A stretch of DNA of 64,000 bases. Origin: Chalciporus piperatus (taxonomy: Eukaryota > Basidiomycota > Agaricomycetes > Boletales > Boletaceae). The DNA lies in assembly GCA_038093975.1 (NCBI GenBank), contig JBBPTG010000021.1, positions 1-64,000 of the forward strand. The letters run 5' to 3'. The first letter of the stretch is position 1. Every line of letters begins with the position of its first letter. Below are positions 22,925 to 35,178 of the stretch, piece by piece. The notes beneath the pieces were generated by a model. It did no database searches. It had not been told where the DNA came from and saw only the letters and a list, made by a program, of their open reading frames with translations. The position numbers and the translations under genes were made by a program.

Positions 22925-23517
22925 CGCACGGAATCCACACACCTTCTGCAAGTCACAACAATCAACACGACTCGGAAGCTCCACATTCGGCGTAGATCCA
23001 AGCCCCCCATTCCGAACTTAAACTACGATTTCTCACTTGATCTACCTCCTGGACGCTGCGCGAAAATTTCTCTCTCCGTAGACGCACCTTAGACGATCTT
23101 CTCGATTTACTCTGTATCGCATCCGATTTGTTTGTAATCTCGATGTCTCTCGTTCGTTCGGATTGTATAAAGTGACCGACCCATCCGGTCCATACGAAGA
23201 TCAAGGGTGTCGGAATGGAAGGAAGCAGAACGATAAGAGCAGACTCGGAAGATGTAACATTGGGGTAACGTTCAGCGGTAGTGAGAGGAACACTGTATGC
23301 TTACTGAACTAGACTCGGACTTGGGACTCCGCGATGTGTTGGCAACTTGGGTTCGCGCACTGGCAGAATAGCTCGTCGAGATCTGTGGCTTCCACATAGT
23401 AGGGATCACCACAATCTGACCTCAAGCCTGAATCTCAGCCAAGCCCATAGTCTTCGCTTGGTTGTGTGTGGTTTGCATCAGTATCAGGACGTTCCCTACA
23501 TTTGCTAAACGACAAAT
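22925..23517. other. Intergenic region
   Basis: No recognisable gene. Probably 3' sequence of the SDR gene on the minus strand. Confidence 0.35.
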
Positions 23518-24528
23518 CTACTGGGCCAAGTAGACATCATCAGACCAATCCTTGTATTTCTCTGCAGTTGCCAACAAACTCTGTGCCTTCCCAGTAGCCA
23601 TATCGAGCGCCTTTTGGTGTAGAGGTAGCCGCAAAGGAGGGTCCTCCAATCGAGACGCTTTCTCGAATGCAATGCACGCCTTGTGTGGATCGCCGTTCAT
23701 GCGTACCCCAGTTTTGAAGACCTCGCGCCACTTCATTCCTGGCATGTCAGGCCCTGCGTATGCTGGGTGCGGAGGGGCTACGTTGCTGTTTGTCGTGGAA
23801 ATCCATGTGCGGAATGGTCCAGGTTCAAGGAGGGTGACCTGCGCACGCTTAGTCTCTGTGACAAGTCAAACATGGAACGCGTGTATTACCTTGATGTTCC
23901 AGGCTGGGTCTAGTTCGTTTGCGAGTGCTTCACTCAACCCTTCGAGCGCATGTTTCCTGTTCGACGTCTCAGCACAGGGACTGAGCGACAATGAGCGGAG
24001 GAACTCACGAAGCACTGTAATGCCCGTAACACGCGGAGCTGGCGAGCCCGAGCCCAGACGAGACCTGAAGGAGTCTCCCTCCCCTAGGCCGGTTAACATC
24101 CCGGAAGAACCTCACCGCCTCTCGACTGACATGAGCAGCGCCCCAAAAGTTGATCTCGAACATCTCTCGTGCATCGTTGTCGTTCACGGATTCCAGCTCC
24201 CCGTTGATCATCTTTCCCGCATTGTTAAACACGACATCGATTCGCCCGAAAGCCTCTCGGGCTTTCTCGAATGCTGCCGTGACTTCATCCTTCTTGACGA
24301 CGTCCAGTTTGACGACGACGAGTTGGGTGGTCGGGTATTGGGTGGCGAGCTTCGATAGGACCTCAGGCCTGCGTAGCGTAGCGACTACTCTGTGACCCTG
24401 TTTCAATAGATATTCGGTCATGGCACGACCGAAGCCGGAAGAAGCGCCTGTGACTGAGAGACGAGTGAATTTCAGCAGGGTCAAAGGTAGAGAAGGTACT
24501 CACTGAGCCAGACTCTAGATTCTGTCAT
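23518..24528 (-). CDS. Classical short-chain dehydrogenase/reductase
   Basis: This is an SDR oxidoreductase with the full motif set. A short first exon (start 24528, MTESRVWL) joins across a short intron to ITGASSGFGRAMTEYLLKQG, which is the TGxxxGxG cofactor site. Then follow LDVVKKDEV, VVFNNAGKM (NNAG), LQVSSGLGL (catalytic Ser) and CYGHYSASK, with the YxxxK pair split by an intron directly before K. The C-terminal half has KHALEGLSEALANELDP, PAYAGPDMPGMKWREVFKTG and ends DDVYLAQ. Short introns lie near 24490, 23990 and 23880. The fungal family resembles retinol dehydrogenase/oxidoreductase SDRs acting on alcohols or ketones; substrate unknown. Restoring the first exon makes the N terminus match the family. 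Confidence 0.9.
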
Positions 24529-25097
24529 AGTGAGGTTTGAGTGAATGAGAACTCTGTGATATCACAACGGCTTAGTGATGGTAGTCTTCTTTGATATCTT
24601 CCCAAGGGAAGCCCCTGGAATCTGGATGATCTCAGATCTGAATGACGAAGGTCTTTGCCCGATGGAGTCGGACCGTTGAGTTGTCAGCAACGACGGTACG
24701 ATCATCTTCTTTGCTTGGTCAGTTAGGTGAATTGGAAAAGGGGAGCTTGGTGGTTCGATCAACAGCTTATCAACACATCGGCAGAAGCCGCAGTGGTCCA
24801 TGAGAAGATCTGTTTAGTGATCCGGGTTCAGCGTAGCACACCACCGGAGCGCTGGGAGAGAAGTTCTTCAGCCTGAGAAGCACATACTTTCCTTTGCGCA
24901 CACTACCGAATGCACCGGACTGTGCATCCAAAGGGATATTCACTCTGCTCAGTATTCACCACAAGCATTCTTGCCAATCGAACTCCTCCGAGTTTCCCTG
25001 TGTCACGATTTAGTGATACATGTTACAGCGCGAAACACGAGCATGCCTTGCTCCGTAGTGGAGCTTTTGTGGTATCACCCGACCTCGACGTCAAGTC
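24529..25097. other. Intergenic region
   Basis: This holds the promoter of the SDR gene and the 3' region of the PUF6 gene. Small frames (24562-24801, 24910-25425) are unrecognised or lie antisense to PUF6. Confidence 0.4.
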
Positions 25098-27461
25098 CTA
25101 TGATAGCGCTTTGATCTTCTCCACCAGCACATTCTTACCCTTGACCTCGCTATCCTTCATCTTAGCCACGAAAGCATCGTCGAACCAGCTCCTGACCGTC
25201 TTCTTTTGTTCGTCGCTGCCTTCCTCACGAATCCGCTCTAACAGCTCCGCTACGACAAAGGCGCCATCACCCTGGGCGATCGCGAGAGTCGTGTCTTTCC
25301 CGACCGTCGTGACAAACAGAGAGGCGAATTCGGATGGCGAGAACGACGACGAGCGTATGACGGATTTTTCCGTATGTGAGAAGTGTCCGCCTTGGAGGAG
25401 ACTCTTGTACACCCGGGAAGTGTGAGGGAGATCGATGGGATGCGGTCGCTCAGGATCTTCCGAGGGGTAGGACGATGCGAGAGCCTCCGCGAGGGCTTTC
25501 GTTGCAGACGATTTATCTGTAGTAGAACGTCAAGAGCCTGGATCGACCGTTAAAAACGAGCAGTACAGACCTCCTTCAGCATGGAGCATGATCTCCAGCA
25601 CTAGCAAGCTCCCACCGGTATCCCTCGCCACATCCGCCCCCTTTTCTGACACGAATTGGAGAAGTCCCTCGCTGGCAGCTTTCCGTATCTCGCTTTCTCG
25701 CACGGCACTGTCTTTCTTGCTCGTCTTCGCACGTACACCGTCCGTCTCTGCTATGACAGCGATTTGTACAGGAGTGAAATGCCGTCGGGTACGAGGTACT
25801 ATAAGGTGGAAGAGAGACCGTCTGCCTTGAGGGCTCGACGCGAGTGCCGAACAATGTGACGTTATGTCGGAGACGAGAGATTTTGCGGTAAGTTTCGTAT
25901 CACTGGTGGATCAGGTGCGTGAACAAAGGCGGGACCATAAGAGAGCAGCAACCTACTCGATAACGTCCAGCGCAGTAAATAGGACTAGCTGAGCTTCGTC
26001 GTCGGTGCACATCCGTTCAACGTGGGGTTTTATAACCTTGATGATATGTTTTCTGTCCTGTAGATGACATGGTTGGTTGGAATTGCAGACACGGTAAACT
26101 CAAAACTAACCTTGGCAGTGCCCTGGGTGATAAATTCACGCACGACTCTGCTGCCATCTTTTGTGTGGACCATCTCAGCCAGAGCATCTTGACAGCTTAG
26201 CGGACGGTTAGGCACTTATCTGGGCGCAAAGAAAAGAGACTCCACCTTTCGAAGATTTCTTTTCGAAGCTTTTCTTGCTCTGACTGGTCGGCAATATCAC
26301 TGACAGCGGACAGGTATTCCCAAAGCGCGCGATGCACAATGGCATGTGTAACCGCCCCCTTGTCAGGATTATTAAATCTGGGAAATGTTAATGCAAGCTC
26401 AAGCCTTCAGTGATTCGCTTACATTGTCGTTAAGCTTTCATTGAGAGCGGCTAGCAGACGTTTGCGCCTCTCGCCTTCGAGTCCTTCAAGTAGGCCCCGG
26501 AGTCCCCGCTTTGCAGCTTCTTTTTCTTCCTCCGTTCCTCGACTCGTAGAGAACAGAGCCGTTTCTTTGCCATAGAAATCTCGTAGCAGAATCGTACGCT
26601 CATATGCGTTAGCGTACAACTCGAATGCATCAGCAAGCACGCTCGAGGCCTCGCGATGTAATAGTAATCTGAGAACGTGCGACTGGAACTCGAGCAGAAT
26701 CGAAGCACGGTGGGTGGGACAAAGCCTGATGAGTTTTGTAACCAGAAACTGGGTGCCATGGGTCAGCATGACGATGATACTGAAAGAGTGAAACTCACTT
26801 TGGAGTACTTGCTCTGAGCAAGCTCCTTGTAGTGTCCCTTGAGCTCTCCGGCAACTTGATCTCGTTCCTTCTGACCTCCGTATTTGACGATAGTCTGAAT
26901 GATCCTGCTAGCGTCGTGCTTGAGCACAATGTCCTTAACCTTCCCCATCACGATGTCCATCAGCTCTCGGATGTGCTTCTGGCGGTCTGTTGAGGATATG
27001 TTCTTCTGACGCGCCAGGGACCAGACGCGTTTCGCGGTTGCGATAAGTTGAGAATGCGGTTTTGCAGCCTTTCGTTGATCTTGCAATGCGCGTTGGACTT
27101 TGTGCGATTCCTTTGCAGCTAGGTCATGATGCAATTCAGAACGATAGGAAGTTCGGATAGCTCAAGCACACATACCGTTAGGATCTTTCGGCCGGCTATT
27201 ATCCACCACCATCTCATCCTCCATAGGTTCGTCCTCGACCTGTGCACCATTCTCCTCTTCACTCCCTACATCGTCCGATTCCTCTTCCGAGTCATCTTCA
27301 TTGACCTCCTTCACGGGGAGCGTTACGGGTTGTCTGCGCTTCTTGACGTTTTCATCGCTGCTTTTCGACGTCGCTTGTTTGGAGACATGGAATTTCTTTG
27401 CTTTTGGGCCGTCTTGGGACTGAGCGGGTCTTTTCTTCGAGTTCTTTTGGATTGCTGGCAT
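25098..27461 (-). CDS. PUF6: Pumilio-family nucleolar RNA-binding protein PUF6 (CPL domain)
   Basis: Spliced minus-strand exons encode the Puf6/PUM3 family: Puf repeats arranged as an Armadillo-type solenoid plus a C-terminal CPL domain. It works in 60S ribosome assembly and in ASH1-type mRNA regulation in yeast. Seen in order are a basic, acidic-patched N terminus (KKRPAQSQDGPKAKKFHV; NEDDSEEESDDVGSEEE), KAAKPHSQLIATAKRVW, IRELMDIVMGKVKDIVLKHDASRIIQT, FLVTKLIRLCPTHRASILLEF, ALAEMVHTKDGSRVVREFI and DRKHIIKVIKPHVERMCTDD. The tail is LFVTTVGKDTTLAIAQGDGAFVVAELLERI and ends KIKALS. About six introns of 50-70 bases are needed, near 27125, 26790, 26400, 26200, 26090 and 25545. The start at 27461 is the first Met and precedes a nuclear-localisation-like cluster. 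Confidence 0.93.
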
Positions 27462-29324
27462 TGCGCCTAGGTCTGCAAAACAACGAGGGAGATAGTTACC
27501 TGACGGTGATAGTCTCTGATAGTTTTACGGTCATCCTCTTTGGCACGTGACCTTATGCATCTGTCACTTCATCCTCTTCGTTACTAGTGTACAGTCTCGT
27601 TGATTGAAACCAAGGAGTGCACAAGGAGTGACCCCGAGCATTCAATATTCAGCGCTCAGCATGAACTCCGACCGCAAGGCGAACACCGTACCCCGGGATT
27701 CTTCGCAAAAAATCCGATCCTCTTTCAAGTTAAACCTCATGGAAGTTCTCCGTCATTCGGTAGTCCAAGTCATCCGCTCTCATTCAAAACCTGTACATTT
27801 TCTGCCCAGCACGAGGTTGTTATTGTTATTGTCCAGAGGTTTCAGCCTTCTGGACCAGTTGTAATCGCCGCCGCCCATTGCTTGGGAGCGACTTCACATA
27901 CAGGATTGTTCAGGATGAATATACTGCAACCAACCCCAAGCGCGCTTCGCAAATGATACCTTTGAGGCTTGGATGAAATCCACTCACTGTTGCGTGCGCC
28001 GCGCCTGCACAACGCCTGCATCTAGTCCATGACGGGTGTATCCTTCTGGTCGTCAGGCCTTCAGATATGCCGTATGTCTGAAAAATCCAGCTCTTTTTCA
28101 GGCCTTGCGATAGGCTTGAGGTGTGTTCTATTTCTCCACACACCACCGATCGCTGGAAATGACGGTTGCCTTGGCACGATCGTAGTCTATACGGAGTCGC
28201 TATTAGACAGCTCTATGTCTATGTGCGAGCGTTTCCGAGAGACAGCTCCCCTGGAAGCTCCTGGTGAGTTCCATGACCTGCTGAAACTGTTCATGCTGTC
28301 CACTAATCACGAAGCAGGACTGACATGTCAAACAGCACGCTCGAAAGCGTCCAGGCATCCACCAACGTTTACTTCTTCTACCTCGTCTTGATCAACTGTC
28401 ACTCTAGCACATCTGCCTCTTGCACGGTATATCTTCCTGGGTGGGTCAATGCAAGAACTGGGACTGAGCTCATAACCTGACGTCGCGATCTTTACCATAC
28501 AGGGCGTCAGTGTCCGCCGTAAGTTACCCATTTATCGGAATGATCGGTTACGGCGCCGAATCGAAGCTGCTAGCTTGGCATGTCCCTTGTCGTGGTCACC
28601 GGTCATGTGTCTCTCTTCGTCCGTACCAGCTCTTGACGCCACTCTTCCAGTACTTGGTTCCGCTCGTAGTCTGGTTCCGCTCGTAGTCAGGCTTCTGGTA
28701 GTCGCCGGAGCAGGTAAGTGGCTGAAGCTTTGAACACCCCGCAACTGTGGCTTACGCGAATAGTGGTAAAACATTCTCATTCCATTTCAGTAAGCGTGGC
28801 TCAGGTGTCACCCTCCGACATATGCGACCGTTTTCGTCAACCAAGTACGGCACCCATACATTCGTTTCCTGCCTGCGCAGTGCGCACTGTTAGAGCATTT
28901 CCAGTTCTACTTAAGTATCTACCGGCCGCGACAGCAGCCGCTCCTTGTGATACGCTTCTATCGCGTACTATTTACATCCATCAAGAAGAGGCCCCATCTG
29001 GTATGGTCACTCAAGCTTTTTCTCTGGAATCTCATCGCATCGTGCTAGGAAACGTGACCTGATCTCGCGGCTGAATGTCATTCAGATGGGACTTTTTACA
29101 TCGTAAGTTGTCGAAGACGATTCGTGATGCAGTCTCCAAGCTTGCTTGCTAGTATCAATGCTCTAGCCGTGATATCAGTAAGTCCACGGTCGCAGCGTGA
29201 TGTTGAATACTGATTTAGATCTAGCGTTATGTGCAACATAGGTACTATGTAGTCTGGATGCTCGCAAGCGAGTTCAAGAGCAAGCGAGTAGATCATGTGC
29301 GTAATCAAGTAGCGAGGTTGTATC
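27462..29324. other. Long intergenic region
   Basis: There are about 1.9 kb without a supported gene. Small frames (27600-27956, 28029-28391, 28718-29062) have no recognisable similarity. A 17-base unit (tggttccgctcgtagtc) is tandemly duplicated at 28655-28688. Confidence 0.4.
28655..28688. repeat. Tandem duplication of a 17-base unit
   Basis: Two perfect head-to-tail copies of tggttccgctcgtagtc. A local duplication in intergenic DNA, with no associated gene. Confidence 0.8.
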
Positions 29325-29417
29325 GCCGGGATAGCTCAGCTGGGAGAGCAACAGACTGAAGATTCTTCGGTTTCGTAGGCATTCTGGAGGTCCCGTGTTC
29401 AATCCACGGTCCTGGCA
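29325..29417 (+). tRNA. tRNA-Phe (GAA) with 20-nt intron
   Basis: The 93 bases fold as a 73-nt tRNA plus a 20-nt intron. The acceptor stem GCCGGGA pairs with TCCTGGC (one G-T pair), followed by discriminator A. The D stem is GCTC/GAGC, the T arm CCGTG-TTCAATC-CACGG. The anticodon stem ACAGA/TCTGG has one A-G mismatch at its end. The loop CTGAAG carries anticodon GAA. The intron sits after position 37, the canonical nuclear site, and contains TTCTTC, which can pair with the anticodon as in other eukaryotic tRNA-Phe precursors. CCA is not encoded. T runs follow at 29423. Confidence 0.95.
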
Positions 29418-29422
29418 TTTCA

Positions 29423-29433
29423 TTTTTATTTTT
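29423..29433 (+). terminator. RNA polymerase III terminator of tRNA-Phe
   Basis: Two runs of five T separated by one A start six bases after the tRNA 3' end. Confidence 0.75.
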
Positions 29434-30361
29434 GGCGATACGAAGCGACCGTTGATGTTGGTGATTGGACATTCCGCTCCGGAGTCCGAAGTTTCAGGAC
29501 TCATACAAGCGGCTTAGGAATTGGTTTCTTCGAGCTCTCCGTGCTTCGCCAACTATCGATTACGATCCTTTACTACTACGATCTCCAGCAAGTCCAAATT
29601 TTGTCACTCTAGGTTTGCTTTGCCTACTTTCAAGGAAGCTCGAGGACCCTGAAGCTCGAGGACCCGATCGATCCTTTCGATCGGGACGCGCCGCGTGACG
29701 TAATGATGTTCTTTGTCCGTTTCTTGCTTGTCGTGTCAGGATCGTCGTCTTCTCTGGTGGCTAATTCGCAGTTCAAGTATACCCAGAATCGAGATTCAGC
29801 TACGTCGATCACATCGTCTGTTCACAAGCACATGGACCTCACATATGCCCATTTACGGACAGACAGCCGTCGGAGCAGCATGCAAGTCTCGAATTGACGG
29901 GCTAACCAGACCTTTGCCTCCCGATAGACTAGCTCAAGACGTTTAACGGGCGGTGTCCGGTACAGATTTGCTTGAACCGCTTAGTGGCCATTCTCCGCTA
30001 TGTTTCTGAAAAGTGTGGTGGCCGGGACCGGGACTGCGATCGTGGTTCCGGTTCTTCTCCCGGGAGCAGCTTTCCCCTGGATCGGTAGAAATCTGACACT
30101 TATATGGATTTAGGGGGCAGACTCATCATATTACGGTTGGTTCAAACGGAAGGGATGTGACTATTTCAAGGGTTAGCTGGCGGGGTAAAACTTGGCGCCT
30201 GAAAGGCCGGGAAGCAGTCAGCTGGGTTGACGTGAAGTAACACAGCGTGCAAAGTTTCCCGCTTTCTTTTAAGAGCGCGTCTCTCCCATCCCGATCGTCA
30301 CATCCATCGACATCACCGGCCTCACAGTTCTGCTTCGTTTGATCTCACTCAAAGACCGGCC
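29434..30361. other. Intergenic region
   Basis: No supported gene. It contains a 15-base direct repeat (gaagctcgaggaccc at 29635-29649 and 29651-29665), followed at 29663 by an imperfect palindrome (cccgatcga / tcgatcggg). The right end holds the promoter of the O-methyltransferase gene; no TATA box is clear. Confidence 0.4.
29635..29665. repeat. 15-base direct repeat
   Basis: Two perfect copies of gaagctcgaggaccc separated by one base, followed by a cccgatcga / tcgatcggg inverted repeat. Function unknown. Confidence 0.75.
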
Positions 30362-33300
30362 ATGGCGTCGGCATCAACTCCCACCTTTGCAACCCTTCGA
30401 GCCCTTCATGCGGTGCTGGGAGACGCACTAGACGAAATACAACGCGTCTTTTCGCAGACGACGTCGATAGACACCCCACCATTGTCTGCGTCGCGATCAC
30501 CTTCACCTGGCTACCCGAGCTCGCCAGAACCTTCCACAGCCACTTACTCGCTACCCCCCACTCCCTCGTTCCCCCCAACACCCATCTCGCCCACGTTCCC
30601 TTCATCTGTATCTTCAAATACTGACGCAAACATCCCCAGCATTGATTACCCTTCCCCAGATATGCCATATGCCCCCAATTCGCTCAGCGAGCAGCTGGCT
30701 GCTCATCCAGACGTGTGTGCAGCCGCATCCAAGATTGTCGCTGCTTGTGGCCAGATGTCGCATATCGTCCACAGACCGTTTTTATCCCTTTGTGATGCGC
30801 TAATGAGTGTGGGTACCTTTGATGATCGTTTGATGACTGGTTGAAGCTGACTGTGCTTTGGAACTGTTTTGGTGCGCATATATGCACCTCACCGTCTGGT
30901 GGACGCTTTGATTTTGATTAGTACAACCTTCCAGCATGCATGCGTTTCGTCGAGCATCTTCATGTCGCGGAAATCCTTCGCGAGACAGAGGCAGACCGAC
31001 AACGTCGCCTCGCTCAAGCCCAGGTGCCTCCAGTGGCGAGTTCTGAACTAGTTGGTCACTCCCAGACTACTTGTTCTGTCGCCCAGAACCCGAAATCTGG
31101 AGACCAGGATATAGGTCAGTCATCGATTCGTGACGTACAGCGTTTCAGTCGTGCTGATCTCGTCACAATGTCACGGTAAACACTCTACTTTGAACATCGC
31201 GTGGCGTCTTATCCAGAAGGAATGCACATCATCGATATTACAAACGTGATCCATGCTCACGAGGGGAGTAACTATGTCGATTCCAATGATCTCGGTAAGC
31301 TTTTTGTGAAGGGGACCCCTGTTCTCCTTTATGCACTTTAACACGATTCTTTGGTAGTTCACGTGCTTCGATTGCTCTCGACACATCACCTGTTTCGCGA
31401 GACGGCCCCAGACACGTTCGCTCTCACCAGGGTAGCAAGCCTTCTCGACACTGGAAAAAGTGTGACGTCTGTGTTCTCAAGGTAGGTGCACTTACTTCGG
31501 ATGTTTATCCCGACGTTCTCTGAATTGCGATAGCCCGGAGACCAAGTATGAAGATACTGATGGGACCGCTGCCTTTGTAGCGCTAACGTAAGTCATACAA
31601 ACTGTCTGATGGCATATATGCGCCCCATTGGATTTGTTACTGAAACGCGATTGTCTGATAAACAGTACCGACGAGCTCTTCAAATCTGCCGCTTACCTTA
31701 CTGAAGCATTCACTGGCGTCCAACTCCCCGTGTCGCAAAGAACGCGGTCGACTACAAGCTTTGCCCTCCCCGCAGATGTCAACACGGCTCCATCTGCATA
31801 TGACTCTGCGACCAACGGCTTCTCTCCTCACACCCCAAGTACGCGCTCCTCCAGCGTCCTGACAAGAATCGTGTACCCAGAAGACGCGATTTATCAACCT
31901 CCTTCCCGCTTGGTTCCATCTACAGAAACACTGGAAGATATCTCGTCGTATCCACCTCCGAAGGACGCCCCAGCCCCTTCCCCGCCGCTTGCGATCAAGC
32001 CTTCACTTCGGCCCGTTCCTCCCCATCTGACTCCTGTGACAGAAATATCACACAAGCTTGGGGATGAAATTGAAACTGGGCGTTCGGACCAAAAGCTTCC
32101 TGCGTTTAACCTGGCTTTCAACACCCCTGCGTCTTTCTTCGAATGGTTAGAAAATGGAGGGGAAGATCCCCTTGGAGGCACGGGACGAGGAGCTTGTGCG
32201 CGAGCCAAGGAAGGAAAGGGAGGGACAATCCACCATGACGTGCAACGTGCAACGTTGAGTGATGGACCTAGGTCCGGACCACGAGATTGCTTCAGACTGG
32301 AACGCTTCTCGAAGGCGATGACGGGAACGTCTGGATGGGAAGCCCCTAGGGCGATCTTGGGGGGTACGTGCTTTGCTTCTCTACCCATGCATCGTTTACG
32401 TCAACTGACCGGCCCACGCCCATACAAGGATTTGACTGGAATTCACTCCCTAAAGGATCTACCATCGTCGACGTCGGCGGGGGAATTGGAAGCACCACGA
32501 TGATTCTCGCTCGAGCCTTCAACAATCCCCGCAGGAGGCATAACAGCATTGGTAATGACGTACCGAATCCGCCGTCATCCAACACAGTGCATCGTCACAA
32601 GGCAAAGCTTCCAAGTGACCATTCTCTTTTGGACAGCGACGAGTTTCGAGGCACTCGCGCATCCAACAATGACAAGAACTTCCGCTTCATCGTACAAGAC
32701 AGGCTTGTGGTTACAAACCTCGGGATCGCCGCCTGGCGTTCCCAGTGTCCTGAGATGGTCGAGAGCGAGCAGGTGGAATTCCAAAGTATGTATACGCGTC
32801 ACCTTGTAGAATTTATGGACCGATATCTCCGTGTTCAATGTAGATCAGGACTTCTTCCAGCCTCAGACGCCCCTTCGTCCTCCCCATATCTCGAAACACC
32901 CCGCCGTTTACTTGCTACGCGTCGTTCTTCATGACTGGCCAGACCAATTTGCACGCCGAATCCTGATCAACCTCCGCGTTGCGTCATCCCTAGAGACGCG
33001 GCTCGTCATTGCTGAGCACGTCCTTCCGTTGGCATGTGTCGATGATGGTGTCAATGAACCTGCCGATACCGAGAGGCGAGAAGGAAGTAGCACAGATGAA
33101 TGGACCCTCGATTCTGTGTTATCAAATATCGAGGGCGCAGAGCGCACCCTTGCGCCACCTCCCCTGCTACCGAACTTGGGTAAAGCAAGTGCGAACGCCT
33201 ATTGGATGGATCTCCTCGTAGGTGAAGCTTTTCTAGTGCTTTCTCAATGTTCAACTCGCTTTATAGATGCACATCGTCTTCAATGGGAAAGAACGAACGT

Positions 33301-34778
33301 TACGCGAGTTATGTGCGCTGGCTCTTTCCGCAGGCTGGCGAATTACGCGGATGACGCGTCCTGAAGGCACATTGTTTGCCCACCTCATCTGCGAGCCTGT
33401 CGCCCTGCCCGACGACGCTATGGCCATCTACAACGCTGTTGTCCTTTCGTCACCTACTTCTGCAACCGTCCCTGCGATGTCCAATCAGCGCACGATTCAG
33501 GATGAATCGAAATCTCCTCCACGATCGGTAGGCCCAGTGCTACTGTTACCCTCACCTATCCTGGAGCGGTCCTCCTCGCGCTGCGGTACACCGACCTTCG
33601 GGTCCCGGGTTCTATTGCCGAGCGAAGACGAACTGCAGACTCCAACCAGAAGGGGCGCTGGTACAGCTAAGAGGTGGCTGAAATCCAAAGGACTCGGAGT
33701 CCGAAGTGTCGTCATGCAGAAGGCAGATAAACAGAGAGAAGAAACTGGCGCTGTCAAAGGGTCCTCTTCAAAAGGCCAAGATGATTCCCAGAACGGCGTC
33801 CATGCGTCGTCCTCTCATACCCGCGTATGGTGGAAGAAGTCCCCTCCCAACTCTGCCGGTGCAAGCACGACTTCCATCCACGAGTTGAGTGGGGCCGTGG
33901 CGGACCAACGCCAGACGGGACGAGGGCGACGGGCGACACTCAGAGGGAACGATGGACCTTCCACACCTCATCAGAGCCCACGTCTGACGCCGGCTCATCA
34001 CCCTTGGCCGAGTACGGAGTCTGTCCCCATTGCTACACCGGAGCCTAGTCCACCCGTACCCCCCATACCGCATACCCGCCGACCAAGCGTTGCAAGTATG
34101 ACGCGCAAACTATCATTTGCCAGGTTGCGTAGACCAAGTATCGTGGATCTCAACGAGCCCTTACCAACGCCACCACCGAGTGCGAGGTTACCGGAGCCTA
34201 CGCCTCCACCGGGGTTGTCGTTGGATGATGATGCCAGTGCAGGGTTCAAGATCAAGCATTTGCCGAGCTTGCCGGCGCTGGGACACGTCGCCAGACCGGT
34301 CGAGCGACCAAATATTCCTCGACGCCCTAGTTTGAGTTTTGCTAACCATGTGCCAGCGCTGCAGCCCGTCCCGAAGCTTGCTGTTCCGCGTCGCCCTCAA
34401 ACTGGAGTTGTGGGTTCGCCCAAGCAGGGTATTCTCGTCAAGACCCCGAACACGAGTCCGTCTACGAGTAAACAAGGTTCTCCAAGCGCGGTAGATTCGA
34501 TGGACTCGGAGTTGCCTATCCGAAATCGACGGCAGCGGAGTGTCACGTTGTTATCCAGCAGCTCGCCTGGCGCGACGAGGGTTCCGACACAGGTTTTCAG
34601 CACGAGGCGGAGTGCAGACGTACCTCTACCACCCGAACCTACCAGGCCTCCGGGGCCTAAACATATGCCGAGCGTCCCGAAGTTGCCTCGCCGTTTGAGT
34701 ATCCCACTCTTGCGGCGCAAGCAAAGTCATGTCGTTGTTCGCGATGGGGAGGGTGAAGGTGGAGAAAGTGGGAGTTAG
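30362..34778 (+). CDS. SAM-dependent O-methyltransferase with long Pro/Ser-rich tail
   Basis: This is a large spliced gene. The N-terminal exon (30362-30844) gives a helical start (TLRALHAVLGDALDEIQRVF) with a Ser/Pro-rich insertion, then PHRPFLSLCDALM-type dimerisation-domain sequence. Middle exons give HVLRLLSTHHLFRETAPDTFAL (winged-helix part) and FNTPASFFEWLENGGEDP. The catalytic domain has the SAM motif STIVDVGGGIGSTTMILAR (about 32460), YLLRVVLHDWPDQFARRIL and LGKASANAYWMDLL. It joins at 33267 to MHIVFNGKERTLRELCALALSAGWRI, the usual end of COMT-like enzymes. The same frame continues for about 440 residues of Pro/Ser/Arg-rich, probably disordered sequence with repeats like RRPSVASM and PSLPALG, ending at 34778. 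Several short introns are needed. Substrate unknown. The tail is unusual for the enzyme class and may serve localisation or phosphorylation. Confidence 0.82.
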
Positions 34779-35178
34779 GGATGATTCAGGAAGGACTTTG
34801 GGCTTATGGGTAGCGTTGAGTGAGAGAGTTTTTTGATGGTGTTGATGCTCTAAACTACTTATCCGCTGTGCAGTAATCGTGCTTTGAACATGCTTTGATA
34901 TTGGGGGTCGTAGATCCTGGAAGCTAACCATGACGCACTGCCACGTTGGCTAATGACGCAGATCAATTGCCTCAAGGTCACAGGTTTGGGGACACAACTC
35001 CACTTAATCCCCACCCCAGGGCCCATTCCTTATTGGGCCCAACGTGCGGCCTGTCAGCACAGCACGATGCATATAAAGATAAGTATACGCTGTGTGTGGT
35101 GAGTTTCTCCACCCAAGTTGGCCTCCATTTAGCCTCCATTATATCCATCTAGCTTCTCCCAAACCATTTCACCCGTCG
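34779..35178. other. Intergenic region with promoter
   Basis: TATAAA lies at 35072-35077, about 100 bases upstream of the DUF4419 start. A small inverted repeat GGGCCCA/TGGGCCC occurs at 35019-35040. Confidence 0.5.
35072..35077 (+). promoter_or_regulatory. TATA box of the DUF4419 gene
   Basis: TATAAA lies 107 bases upstream of the ATG at 35179, with a CT-rich leader between. Confidence 0.6.
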
